Part shown: positions 46,165 to 53,873 of the stretch, in pieces
Layout of the letters: the number at the start of each line of letters is the position of its first letter
How positions within the stretch are numbered: position 1 is the first letter of the stretch
From: Gp1-AA122 sp036378535
GTDB taxonomy: Bacteria > Acidobacteriota > Terriglobia > Terriglobales > Acidobacteriaceae
Direction: 5' to 3'
Length of the DNA: 64,000 bases
Assembly (NCBI GenBank): GCA_036378535.1
Contig: DASUWH010000029.1
Span: 45,235 to 109,234, forward strand
Notes under the pieces: model-generated
The model's input: only the letters and a program-made list of their open reading frames with translations
Told to the model about the DNA's origin: nothing
Databases searched by the model: none
Translations under genes and position numbers: made by a program

Positions 46165-48198
46165 ATGCAGCAGGGCGAGACAGAGATACTCAGCCGAGAC
46201 GGAATGACCGTGGCGGCAACCGGCTCCGTTCGTGCTCTGCGGGCGCGCGTGCTCGGCGGCAGCATGATCATGCTGGTGAGTTCCGGCCTGGTCGGCGCCA
46301 CTAATCTCATCTACAACATCGCGATAGCCCGGGTCTTGGGCCCCTCGGAGTTTGGACAGGCGACCGCGGTATACACCTTGCTGATGTTGTTGTCCTCCGT
46401 AACTCTTGCGTTTCAGCTGGTGTGTTCGAAGTTTGTGGCTAAGAACCCGGACCCGGCCGCCAAGGCGGCGGTGTACGCGGGCCTGCATCAGCGATCCTGG
46501 CAGATAGGCATTGTCGTCGGCGCGGTGTTGGTCTATGCCAGCTCGCTTATCTCCAATTATCTCAATCTTCCCACCCGCAACTACGTGGTGCTGCTGGGAA
46601 TTGGCACGGCGTTTTACATCCCGCTGGGCGTCCGCCGCGGGCTCATGCAGGGGCTGTATCACTTTCGGCACCTGGCCGAGAATTTCGTGCTGGAAGTGGG
46701 AGTCAAGCTGGGCGGAGCCCTACTCTTACTGCATTACGGCTACGGGGTCACGGGTGTAATCCTGGCGGTGGTCGCATCCGTGGTGGTGGCCTACCTGGCG
46801 GCGAGCCCTCGACCGGCGTTTCAAGTGGCTGCCCGGCCCGGGCTACCTGCTTCGTTCAGCGAGGGCATGCAGGCGATTGTATTTTTCATCGGGCAAGTCA
46901 TCATCAACAATATTGACATTGTTCTGGTGAAGCATTTCTTTCCGGCAGGCTTGGCCGGACTCTATGCCGCCATTGCCCTGGTCGGCCGTGTAGTGTACAT
47001 GCTCTCCTGGTCGGTGGTGAGCAGCATGTTCCCGGTATCGGCCGGCAATACCCAGGAGCGCAGCGGGCGTGCGGTTCTAAGCACGGCGCTGTTGCTGGTG
47101 CTTCTGGTTTCATCCCTTTTCACTATGGCCGTTTGGCTGGCCCCCGAAAAGCTGTGGCTGATGATCCTGGGAAGCCATTTCATGGTGAATTCCCAAGGTT
47201 CCTTCTCATCGCTGCTGGTGTTGTATGCGGCGCTGACGGGAATTTATTCGTTCAGCGTGGTTCTGATGACCTACGAGATGTCTCGCCGCATTGCCAATAC
47301 GAGCTGGCTGCAATTGGCGGTCAGCGGCGCAATCGCCGTCGGCATCTATATGTACCATTCCACGCTGCACGATGTTATAGCCGTCCAGCTCGTGCTCATG
47401 ATCTTCCTGCTGGTAGCGGTCTCGGTGCCCTTTATTCGTGCCCAAAGCTTGCGGGCACGGGAGGCAGCTGAGTTCGGTGGCAATCGCCGCTTGAAGAAGG
47501 TGTGTGTTGTGGATGAGGATGAGGTCATTGCGGAGTTTCTGAAAGCCGAGTTCTACCAGCCCGAGTTCGATCGTTACCGCGACCGCTTTTACAATGTCGT
47601 CCATCACCCGGACCTTCATGACAAACGTGAAAACAAGATTCGCCGCGCCCTACTGTTCCGTAGGCGTGGCCGAATGTGGCGGGAACTTCCGACCGATACT
47701 CAGTGGTGGCGCGTCGAACTGGATGGCGATGATCTGGCCCGCATTCGCGCCTTTCCGCGCAAGCAATGGCGCAGTTTTGCCGCCGGAAATTTCTATCTGG
47801 TCGACATGATCGACCGCATCCGCAAGAAGGTGGAGGCGGTAGATGGCAACAAGTTCTCACTCAAAATCCGGGGCGTGAGCGCCGATCTGGAGGACAAGCT
47901 GGTCACCAACTCGGTGTTGCTGATCGGCGTCGATGATTACAGTCCGCTGACCATCATTGAAGGCAATCACCGCATGGCCGCCGCCATGCTGGTGGATCCC
48001 TCCACAGTTCACCAGAGGTTCGTCTATTATTGCGGGCTGTCACCGCGCATGACCCAGTGCTGCTGGTATCAAACCGACTTCGCCACGCTTACCCGCTACG
48101 CGAAAAATATCGTTCGCTACATGTTCCATGACCGGGACTTCTTTATTCAGCGGATCCTGCGGGGAGAACCTTCTACTTCAGACATTACGGAAGCGTAG
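46165..48198 (+). CDS. Wzx-like polysaccharide flippase fused to a ParB/Srx-like domain
   Basis: A 677-residue two-part protein. Residues ~30-430 hold about 12-14 hydrophobic helices of the MATE/Wzx (PST) flippase family (GSMIMLVSSGLVGATNLIYN, AIARVLGPSEFGQATAVYT). Residues ~445-677 are soluble, with TIIEGNHRMAAAMLVDP: the GNHR at 600-603 matches the GxHR phosphate-binding motif of ParB/sulfiredoxin-like domains. Conserved-looking cysteine and tryptophan follow (QCCWYQTDFATL). I know no characterised flippase with this tail. The 46165 start has GAGGTGG very near; ATG 46204 is an alternative. It probably moves lipid-linked sugars for the exporter encoded just upstream. Confidence 0.82.
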   Translation: MQQGETEILSRDGMTVAATGSVRALRARVLGGSMIMLVSSGLVGATNLIYNIAIARVLGPSEFGQATAVYTLLMLLSSVTLAFQLVCSKFVAKNPDPAAKAAVYAGLHQRSWQIGIVVGAVLVYASSLISNYLNLPTRNYVVLLGIGTAFYIPLGVRRGLMQGLYHFRHLAENFVLEVGVKLGGALLLLHYGYGVTGVILAVVASVVVAYLAASPRPAFQVAARPGLPASFSEGMQAIVFFIGQVIINNIDIVLVKHFFPAGLAGLYAAIALVGRVVYMLSWSVVSSMFPVSAGNTQERSGRAVLSTALLLVLLVSSLFTMAVWLAPEKLWLMILGSHFMVNSQGSFSSLLVLYAALTGIYSFSVVLMTYEMSRRIANTSWLQLAVSGAIAVGIYMYHSTLHDVIAVQLVLMIFLLVAVSVPFIRAQSLRAREAAEFGGNRRLKKVCVVDEDEVIAEFLKAEFYQPEFDRYRDRFYNVVHHPDLHDKRENKIRRALLFRRRGRMWRELPTDTQWWRVELDGDDLARIRAFPRKQWRSFAAGNFYLVDMIDRIRKKVEAVDGNKFSLKIRGVSADLEDKLVTNSVLLIGVDDYSPLTIIEGNHRMAAAMLVDPSTVHQRFVYYCGLSPRMTQCCWYQTDFATLTRYAKNIVRYMFHDRDFFIQRILRGEPSTSDITEA

Positions 48199-48240
48199 TC
48201 ACGATTGCTTCAGGTGAAGAACCGAGTTCTCAACGCTTGA

Positions 48241-48948
48241 TCAGATCTCGAATATCCGATAGGCGGCTGGTGGCTGTTGGCTTTGCAGCAGGGTGATGGC
48301 GACGTTGTGCACGGGAATGCCGGCGGTGGTTTGTCCATCGGGGGTTCCATGATGGGCGTGGCCATGCACGATCAGGTCCGCGCCGTGACGGTCGACAACT
48401 TCGGCCAGCCGGGAAGTCCCAAGATAGGGAAAAATTTCCGGCACCTCTCCCTTGACCGTGGTGGCAATGGGAGCGTAGTGCAGCACAACGACGCGTTTGG
48501 GTGTGCGCAGTTGCGACATGGCACGTTCCAGCTTCATAGCCTCGTCGATGGAAGCGCGCACAAAGGTCTTGATTTCGGGTTCGCCGAAGGCGGTTAAAAC
48601 GCCGCGGCCAAAGCCGCCCACGAAACCCTTGGTTCCGGCAAAACCCACGCCATCGCGCTCATAGCCCGTGCCGTCGAGCACCTTGATACCTTCGTCGCTC
48701 ATCATCTTCATGAGTTCGACGTGCTGCCCGCTCTCGTAGTCGTGATTACCTAATACCGCGACGATGGGAACCCGCAGGCGCACGAGCACATTGACCAGCG
48801 GCTCCATCTCGGAGGGCTGTCCGTAATTGGTCAAATCACCCGCCACAATCAATAAATCGGCCTGATCGCGCACCGGGGCGAGTTGTTCCTTCAGGATATT
48901 GGCACGGGTCGGCGAGAAATGCAGGTCGGCGGTCGCGGCAATTCGCAT
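48241..48948 (-). CDS. Calcineurin-like metallophosphoesterase
   Basis: A 235-residue phosphoesterase with the full metal-ligand series: ATADLHFS (DxH), VAGDLTNYG (GD), VLGNHDYES (GNHD), VVLHYAPIA and VHGHAHHGT (GHxH). It hydrolyses phosphomono- or diesters using a two-metal centre; the substrate is not predictable. Its ATG lies only six bases after the upstream nucleotidyltransferase-like gene, so the two are an operon and may have opposing nucleotidyl chemistry. It is tail to tail with the flippase gene. Confidence 0.92.
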   Translation of the reverse strand: MRIAATADLHFSPTRANILKEQLAPVRDQADLLIVAGDLTNYGQPSEMEPLVNVLVRLRVPIVAVLGNHDYESGQHVELMKMMSDEGIKVLDGTGYERDGVGFAGTKGFVGGFGRGVLTAFGEPEIKTFVRASIDEAMKLERAMSQLRTPKRVVVLHYAPIATTVKGEVPEIFPYLGTSRLAEVVDRHGADLIVHGHAHHGTPDGQTTAGIPVHNVAITLLQSQQPPAAYRIFEI

Positions 48949-48954
48949 AGGATC

Positions 48955-49812
48955 TTACGATGCTTTTTTGTCTGGTGCGGAACACTCGACCGTATCACAG
49001 GCGAGCTTGGGAATGCGGCGGTCGCGGTAGTCGGCCAGAATGTTGTCCAACTGCCATTCCTGCATGTCGATGGCGAATTGGTTCTCGTCGATCAGGCTCC
49101 CGCGGAAGCGAGCCTTGGAATCGGGGTTCTTGACGGCGCCAATGAAGCGGCCGATCAAGTCATCCCAAACTCGGGCCGGAACATAGGTCGTCTGCGCGGG
49201 GTAGATGTAGCGGAACAGGACCAGGGCCCAGAAGACCATCTCCCAGTGCTCACCGGCGATTTCGAGAATGCGATCCCAATCGAGTTTGCCCTGAGTTCCG
49301 TAGACAACGTGGGCGATGTCTGCGCCGTCGAAGCGTTCGCGCCTGGTAACGAAGAGCTTGGAGGCAATCAGTTCCTCCGCTCCCAAAACCTTGGTTTCTA
49401 CCCCGACCACCACCGCGGGCGAGGCGCGCGCGATCCAGGAGTTGTCGACGGTAATGACAGCATTGCTCATGCCGGTAATGAGATCGACGAAGAAGTCCCC
49501 CAGATGGGCTTTAGCCAACCACACCGGGTCCCACACCTTGCACTCGAAGCCGGCGGCCTGCAAGCCTTCCAGCGCTCGACCCACATTTTCCGAGGTCAGA
49601 AACAGGTCCAGATCCTTGGTATCACGCCAGATCCCGGTATGGTGCTGGAGGGCAAAAGCTCCGGAGACCGCGTAAGGCACACTCAAATCGTTCAGGAGTT
49701 GCAAAACCTCCTGATAAAGCCGGCGCTCTTCTTCTTCGTACTCCGGCTCGAATGAGCTCGTGACCTGCACCGGGGTGTCTTTGTCGTTTGGCACGAGCGG
49801 CTTGGATGGCAT
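48955..49812 (-). CDS. Nucleotidyltransferase-fold protein
   Basis: A 285-residue protein. YAVSGAFALQHHTG followed by RDTKDLDLFLTSEN gives the G-(A/S)...DxD core of minimal/AbiEii-like nucleotidyltransferases; a third acidic residue may be in DFFVDLITG. The C-terminal half (about 150-285) is mostly helical (EHWEMVFWALVLFRYIYP). The start is ATG 49812, directly ahead of the folded part; the longer frame upstream has no merit. It is co-transcribed with the metallophosphoesterase. No partner antitoxin is evident, so a toxin role is unsupported. Confidence 0.8.
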   Translation of the reverse strand: MPSKPLVPNDKDTPVQVTSSFEPEYEEEERRLYQEVLQLLNDLSVPYAVSGAFALQHHTGIWRDTKDLDLFLTSENVGRALEGLQAAGFECKVWDPVWLAKAHLGDFFVDLITGMSNAVITVDNSWIARASPAVVVGVETKVLGAEELIASKLFVTRRERFDGADIAHVVYGTQGKLDWDRILEIAGEHWEMVFWALVLFRYIYPAQTTYVPARVWDDLIGRFIGAVKNPDSKARFRGSLIDENQFAIDMQEWQLDNILADYRDRRIPKLACDTVECSAPDKKAS

Positions 49813-49952
49813 CCACTTAGGTTGCAGTTGCCGGACAAGTGAGGAACTCCTTCGGATACAGAGCCATAGGCGTATTCCTGCAGGCGCAGCTTCGTTCCGT
49901 GGGTGTACGCGCAACTGCCAAGTAACATTCCGCATCTTGGAAAGCATAACCC

Positions 49953-50495
49953 ATGGATCAGACTGATCGGGCAATCGCGCAGCAAAACCGGGATGAAGTT
50001 GATGCGAACTGGATTACCGACCGCATTGCCTTGGGCGGATGGGTGGAAACGCCGGAGAAGATGCAGGATGTTGCACAGTCGGGATTCACCCACATTCTCA
50101 GCATGGCCTGGGAATTCGATGAGACGAGCCTGGCAGAGCCTTATGGAATCAAAGTTTTTCTGAATACGGTGGATGACGACTTTGCGCCCAAGTCTCCCGA
50201 CGTTTTGCAGCGCGGGGTCGAGTTTGCGCTGTCTGTGCTGGAACAGCCGGATACCAAGCTTCTGATTCACTGCGTTGCCGGGCGTCATCGGGGGCCAATG
50301 ATGGCGTTAGCAGTGCTGTGCGCCGTGGGTTGGCAAATGGAAGCGGCGATGCGCCATATTTCCGAGCGGCGGTCCGTGGTCGATTGGGCCCCAGTTTATG
50401 TCGAAAGTGTCAGCAATTTCCTGGAGCAGTATTTTTCTGGGATGCCGTCAGGCGAGGCGGCTGGTCAGGTACAGGCTGATCAATTCCCCCAATAA
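49953..50495 (+). CDS. Dual-specificity-type protein phosphatase
   Basis: A 180-residue phosphatase of the DSP family. The catalytic loop HCVAGRHRGP (HCX5R) is clear near residue 109; WITDRIALGGWVETPE at the start and THILSMAWEFDE are typical family features. The general-acid Asp is likely in NTVDDDFAP. It removes phosphate from Tyr/Ser/Thr residues or from a small phosphorylated ligand. It heads the plus-strand oligosaccharide cluster, with 34 bp to the methyltransferase gene, so it might tune a kinase in polysaccharide production. It diverges from the nucleotidyltransferase gene. Confidence 0.88.
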   Translation: MDQTDRAIAQQNRDEVDANWITDRIALGGWVETPEKMQDVAQSGFTHILSMAWEFDETSLAEPYGIKVFLNTVDDDFAPKSPDVLQRGVEFALSVLEQPDTKLLIHCVAGRHRGPMMALAVLCAVGWQMEAAMRHISERRSVVDWAPVYVESVSNFLEQYFSGMPSGEAAGQVQADQFPQ

Positions 50496-50529
50496 GTTTG
50501 CGGTTTACTGAAAGCAAGAGGGCCTCCCA

Positions 50530-51327
50530 ATGCAGATGGCATCCGACAACTCCGCAGCGCAGATCGAATCGGGAATGCCGGCATCCCAGCTGAGCGAGCG
50601 TATCAACCAACTGGGCGAGTGGTTCCATAATTTAGACCTGTTCGGAGTGAAAACGGCGCCGAACCATTTCCTGGGCGACTTCCCCAATATTAAGTGGAAG
50701 CAGATTTCTCCGGCGATTCCGGAACGGCTGGATGGTGCGACTGTCCTGGATCTTGGCTGCAATGGCGGGTTCTACTCGATCGAGATGAAGCGCCGCGGCG
50801 CTGCCCGGGTACTGGGAATCGATGTTGATGATCGCTATTTAAAGCAGGCGCGGTTTGCGGCGGAGACCCTGGGCTTTGATATCGAGTTCGAAAAACGATC
50901 CATTTATTCCGCCGATGAGATTCCAGGGCAATTCGATTTTGTCTTGTTTATGGGAGTGTTCTATCACTTGCGTTACCCTCTATACGCGTTGGATCGCGTG
51001 ATCAAAAAAGTGGGAGGCACACTGGTCTTCCAGACCATGATCCGCGGTTCGGAAACCGTGCGCGAGTGGGAAAGCGATTATCCTTTCTGGAACAAAGAAA
51101 TCTTCAAGGATCCGGATTTTCCGGCCATGTACTTCATCGAAAAGAGCTATTCGAACGATCCTACCAATTGGTGGATACCGAATTGCGCGGCTATGGAAGG
51201 CATGCTGCACAGTTCGGGGCTGGAGATTGTTGCTCATCCCGAAACAGAAACCTGGATCTGCCGGCCGCGTCGGGTAACTCGCGATGGACGGTATGTTCTG
51301 GATATGGAACTAGACGGAACCTTATAA
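50530..51327 (+). CDS. Class I SAM methyltransferase (CmoB-like), glycan-cluster type
   Basis: A 265-residue methyltransferase. Motif I is VLDLGCNGGFYSIEM (91-105), the acidic second strand VLGIDVDDRYL, and FDFVLFMGVFYHLRYP the catalytic-strand region resembling CmoB/tRNA carboxymethyltransferases. The N-terminal WFHNLDLFGVKTAPNHFLGDFP is a family trait. From memory it fits a TIGRFAM methyltransferase family (TIGR04290) found in clusters with glycosyltransferases, but I cannot verify that here. Probably methylates a sugar or its carrier. AGAGGG lies before the ATG; GH gene follows after a 178-bp repeat-bearing gap. Confidence 0.88.
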   Translation: MQMASDNSAAQIESGMPASQLSERINQLGEWFHNLDLFGVKTAPNHFLGDFPNIKWKQISPAIPERLDGATVLDLGCNGGFYSIEMKRRGAARVLGIDVDDRYLKQARFAAETLGFDIEFEKRSIYSADEIPGQFDFVLFMGVFYHLRYPLYALDRVIKKVGGTLVFQTMIRGSETVREWESDYPFWNKEIFKDPDFPAMYFIEKSYSNDPTNWWIPNCAAMEGMLHSSGLEIVAHPETETWICRPRRVTRDGRYVLDMELDGTL

Positions 51328-51330
51328 CAA

Positions 51331-51470
51331 GAAGCTATCTATCTCATTATGAATCGAACGAATAAACTCCCGTCCCCTCAGGGGCTAAAGCTCAGTCTTT
51401 ATGCGGGTCTGGACGGCGCGATTGAAGCCGCGCCCTTTCAAAACCGGTTTATGAGATAGCTGATAGCTTC
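51331..51470. repeat. REP/MITE-like palindromic repeat element
   Basis: A 140-bp element bounded by inverted arms: gaagctatc-tatctcat (51331-51347) and atgagatagctgatagcttc (51451-51470), matching except for a 3-base insert. Inside are two more hairpins, cccc-tca-gggg (51374-51384) and ggcgcg / cgcgcc around attgaagc (51415-51434). This nested palindrome style, with 'ggggctaaagc', resembles multi-copy repeats of Koribacter-like genomes. It sits in the gap between the methyltransferase and glycosidase genes. Confidence 0.65.
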
Positions 51471-51505
51471 CAGCTCAATAGGCGATCGGTCGAGGAGAAA
51501 GCGCA

Positions 51506-52456
51506 ATGGTCGAGGCAGTGATGATATGGAACGAGCCCAACAACCTCTCGCATTGGGACTTCCACATCGATCCGGACTGGAAAATGTTTGCCGAAATGGC
51601 TTTGACGAGCGCGAAGGCCATTCGTCAGATCAATCCAAATCTTAAGATCGTGCTGGGCGGGATTTCGCCCATAGACGCGAACTTCATCAAGTTGCTGGGC
51701 AGCTATGGGCTGCTGGATGCGATTGATGTGGTCGCCGTGCACGGGTTCCCGCTAGATTGGAATCACTGGAATATTCACCAATGGCCCGAGAAAATTGACG
51801 AGATTCGCGCGGTAACCTCAAAGCCGGTGTGGGTTTCCGAAGCCGGAGTATCGTCCTTTGGAGCCGAAGAGGTCCAGACTTTCGGACTGCAAAAAACAGC
51901 AGAGTTACTCCTGCCCCAAGTTGAGCGCGTGCACTGGTACAGCCTGTTTGACCTGCCCGCCACCTGGACTGCGACCACGCGCCATAAAGAGGCTGAAGGC
52001 AGCGCCTATTATCGCCACTATTACATGGGCTTGCTGCGCGAAGACGGCACTCCCAAACTGGCCAGCACAGATTTTCCTGAAGGCCTTGGTATTTGCCAGT
52101 GGTTTCACTTTGAGGATCACCGGCTTGATTCTGGCGTCGAGTGGTTGCGTAAGCTTAGAGTCAGATATTTGCGCACCGGCATCAGTTGGGCGGATTCGTT
52201 CCGGCCCAATGCAGAAGCCTGGTTCGACCGGCAGATGGGCGCCTTGGAGGAATTTACAACCACCCTGACGTTATGTTTCACGCCCGAGCACTTGGGTAAA
52301 GTTCCTCACTACACCAGCCCGCCAAAGAACCCGCAGGACTTTGCTGAATTTACTGCGTGGGTTGTCGGACGCTACGCGAGCCCTTCTACTTCATGGGCCA
52401 GCGTCTCGGAGAATGTGCGCCAACTTGTGGCAGATAATCCGCCCGCGTCAGTGTAG
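51506..52456 (+). CDS. Clan GH-A glycosidase-like protein with circularly permuted barrel order
   Basis: A 316-residue protein with the catalytic motifs of GH-A retaining glycosidases: IWNEPNN (acid/base Glu, residue 9) and PVWVSEAGVSS (nucleophile Glu). In normal beta-xylosidase-like barrels WNEP lies on strand 4 near residue 150. Here strands 4-8 come first (residues 1-~185), then a short link, then what reads as strands 1-3: LGICQWFHFEDH, RVRYLRTGISWADSF, TTTLTLCFTPEHLG, DFAEFTAWVVGRYA. AGGAGAA lies eight bases before ATG, so the start is real. Likely acts on the cluster's oligosaccharide. Alternatives: a leftover of a fused tandem pair. Confidence 0.75.
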   Translation: MVEAVMIWNEPNNLSHWDFHIDPDWKMFAEMALTSAKAIRQINPNLKIVLGGISPIDANFIKLLGSYGLLDAIDVVAVHGFPLDWNHWNIHQWPEKIDEIRAVTSKPVWVSEAGVSSFGAEEVQTFGLQKTAELLLPQVERVHWYSLFDLPATWTATTRHKEAEGSAYYRHYYMGLLREDGTPKLASTDFPEGLGICQWFHFEDHRLDSGVEWLRKLRVRYLRTGISWADSFRPNAEAWFDRQMGALEEFTTTLTLCFTPEHLGKVPHYTSPPKNPQDFAEFTAWVVGRYASPSTSWASVSENVRQLVADNPPASV

Positions 52457-52712
52457 CGTCGCGATTCTGGTGATGTGCCTCACTGACGCTTGCATCATGC
52501 GGGACTAGTCCTTCTGGCTCAATGTTTCCGGGCCGGCACGCCCCCAAAGGAAAGTAGAAGAAGCTCTTTCGCTAGGCATCTTACCCGTACTTGGTTTTCA
52601 TCCAAGTTTAGCCGAACCACTTAGCAGGCATCGGTTTGGTGCTGTATTTTCACGAAAATCATAGGCCAGCGACGTTGGATTGGTCGCAACCGCCAGTAGG
52701 AGCGAGGAGCAA
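52457..52712. other. Intergenic region before the epimerase genes
   Basis: 256 bp without a gene. The run of GC-poor sequence near 52560-52660 may hold the promoter for the downstream seven-gene set, but no pair of hexamers is convincing. Confidence 0.35.
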
Positions 52713-53834
52713 GTGGCAGCAAAGAAAATTCTGATCACCGGTGGTGCCGGATTCGTCGGATCTCATACCGCCGATCAGCTTCTCCAACAGGGCTGCGAAG
52801 TCTGCGTCTACGACTGTCTCAGCGAACAGGTGCATGGCCTGGAATTCCCCCCTTATCTGTCAAAGGCGGTTGAGTTCGTTCGTGGAGACATGCGCAATCT
52901 TCCTCACTTGACGAGTGTAGTGCGCGACGTGGATGTGATTTATCACTTCGCTGCTGCCGTCGGCGTGGGCCAGTCGATGTATCGCATCTCCGATTACGTG
53001 GCAGCGAACAGCCTGGGCACGGCCAACCTTTTGCAAGCCATTCTCGACAGCCGCGCGCGGCCGGAAAAGATTGTGGTGGCTTCGTCCATGTCAATCTACG
53101 GGGAAGGCGAGTATTCCTGCGGTGAATGTGGCCAAGTCGCTCCCCGCATGCGGTCTCCGGAACAATTGCAGGAGAAGAAATGGGAAGTGGCATGCCCAAA
53201 GTGCGGGCAGACCGTCTCTCCTATACCCACGCGTGAATCGAAGCCACTTCATTGCGGCTCCATATACGCTCTGTCGAAGAAGGATCAGGAAGAGATGGTT
53301 CTGCTCTTCGGGCGCACCTACGACATTCCCGCGGTGGCGCTGCGCTACTTCAATATTTTCGGGACACGCCAGGCTCTTTCGAATCCATATACGGGCGTAG
53401 TGGCGATCTTTGCCTCCCGACTGATGAATGGAAATCCGCCGGTCGTCTTTGAAGACGGATCGCAGTTGCGGGATTTCGTTAGCGTCCATGACATCGTGCA
53501 GGCCAACCTGCTGGCCATGGAGAGTGGCGAGGCGAATGGAATAGCACTCAACATTGGTTCGGGACAGCCGATCTCGATCCGGGAAATCGCTGCCGAGCTG
53601 GCTGGGACGCTGGGAGTGGAGATCCCGATTGAGATCACGGGGAAGTACAGGGCCGGCGACATACGTCACTGCTTCGCAGATACTTCGGCCGCGGCGCGGG
53701 TGCTTGGGTATAAGCCCAGAGTTAAGTTCCGCGACGGGCTGAAAGAGCTGGTGGGCTGGCTGGGATCGCAGAGCGCAGAAGATCGGGTTGCCGATGCCAT
53801 GCAGAGGCTACAGGTTCGCGGACTTGTGGCTTAG
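52713..53834 (+). CDS. NAD-dependent nucleotide-sugar epimerase with zinc-ribbon insert
   Basis: A 373-residue extended SDR. ILITGGAGFVGSH binds NAD, VVASSMSIYGEG carries the catalytic Ser and YALSKKDQE the YxxxK pair. Between them lies an insertion of about 50 residues with two CxxC knuckles, CGEC and CPKC, a zinc ribbon. The same insert occurs in proteins annotated as dTDP-L-rhamnose 4-epimerase, and YFNIFGTRQALSNPYTGV also fits that group. GTG 52713 is chosen (GAGGAG just upstream); TTG 52680 would add 11 residues. It probably supplies an activated 6-deoxysugar for the glycosyltransferases. Confidence 0.85.
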   Translation: MAAKKILITGGAGFVGSHTADQLLQQGCEVCVYDCLSEQVHGLEFPPYLSKAVEFVRGDMRNLPHLTSVVRDVDVIYHFAAAVGVGQSMYRISDYVAANSLGTANLLQAILDSRARPEKIVVASSMSIYGEGEYSCGECGQVAPRMRSPEQLQEKKWEVACPKCGQTVSPIPTRESKPLHCGSIYALSKKDQEEMVLLFGRTYDIPAVALRYFNIFGTRQALSNPYTGVVAIFASRLMNGNPPVVFEDGSQLRDFVSVHDIVQANLLAMESGEANGIALNIGSGQPISIREIAAELAGTLGVEIPIEITGKYRAGDIRHCFADTSAAARVLGYKPRVKFRDGLKELVGWLGSQSAEDRVADAMQRLQVRGLVA

Positions 53835-53873
53835 AGGTGAAGGAGGGAATTACGTTACCAGGGAAGGAAAGTG

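Noticed and set aside
35131..48198. A canonical Pel operon
   Set aside because: TPR porin, flippase, hydrolase and GT4 are present in type, but PelD, PelE and a PelA deacetylase are missing and the GT4 and gene order do not fit.
48241..49812. A toxin-antitoxin system from the nucleotidyltransferase and its neighbour
   Set aside because: The partner is a standard metallophosphoesterase, not an antitoxin, and there is no HTH protein.
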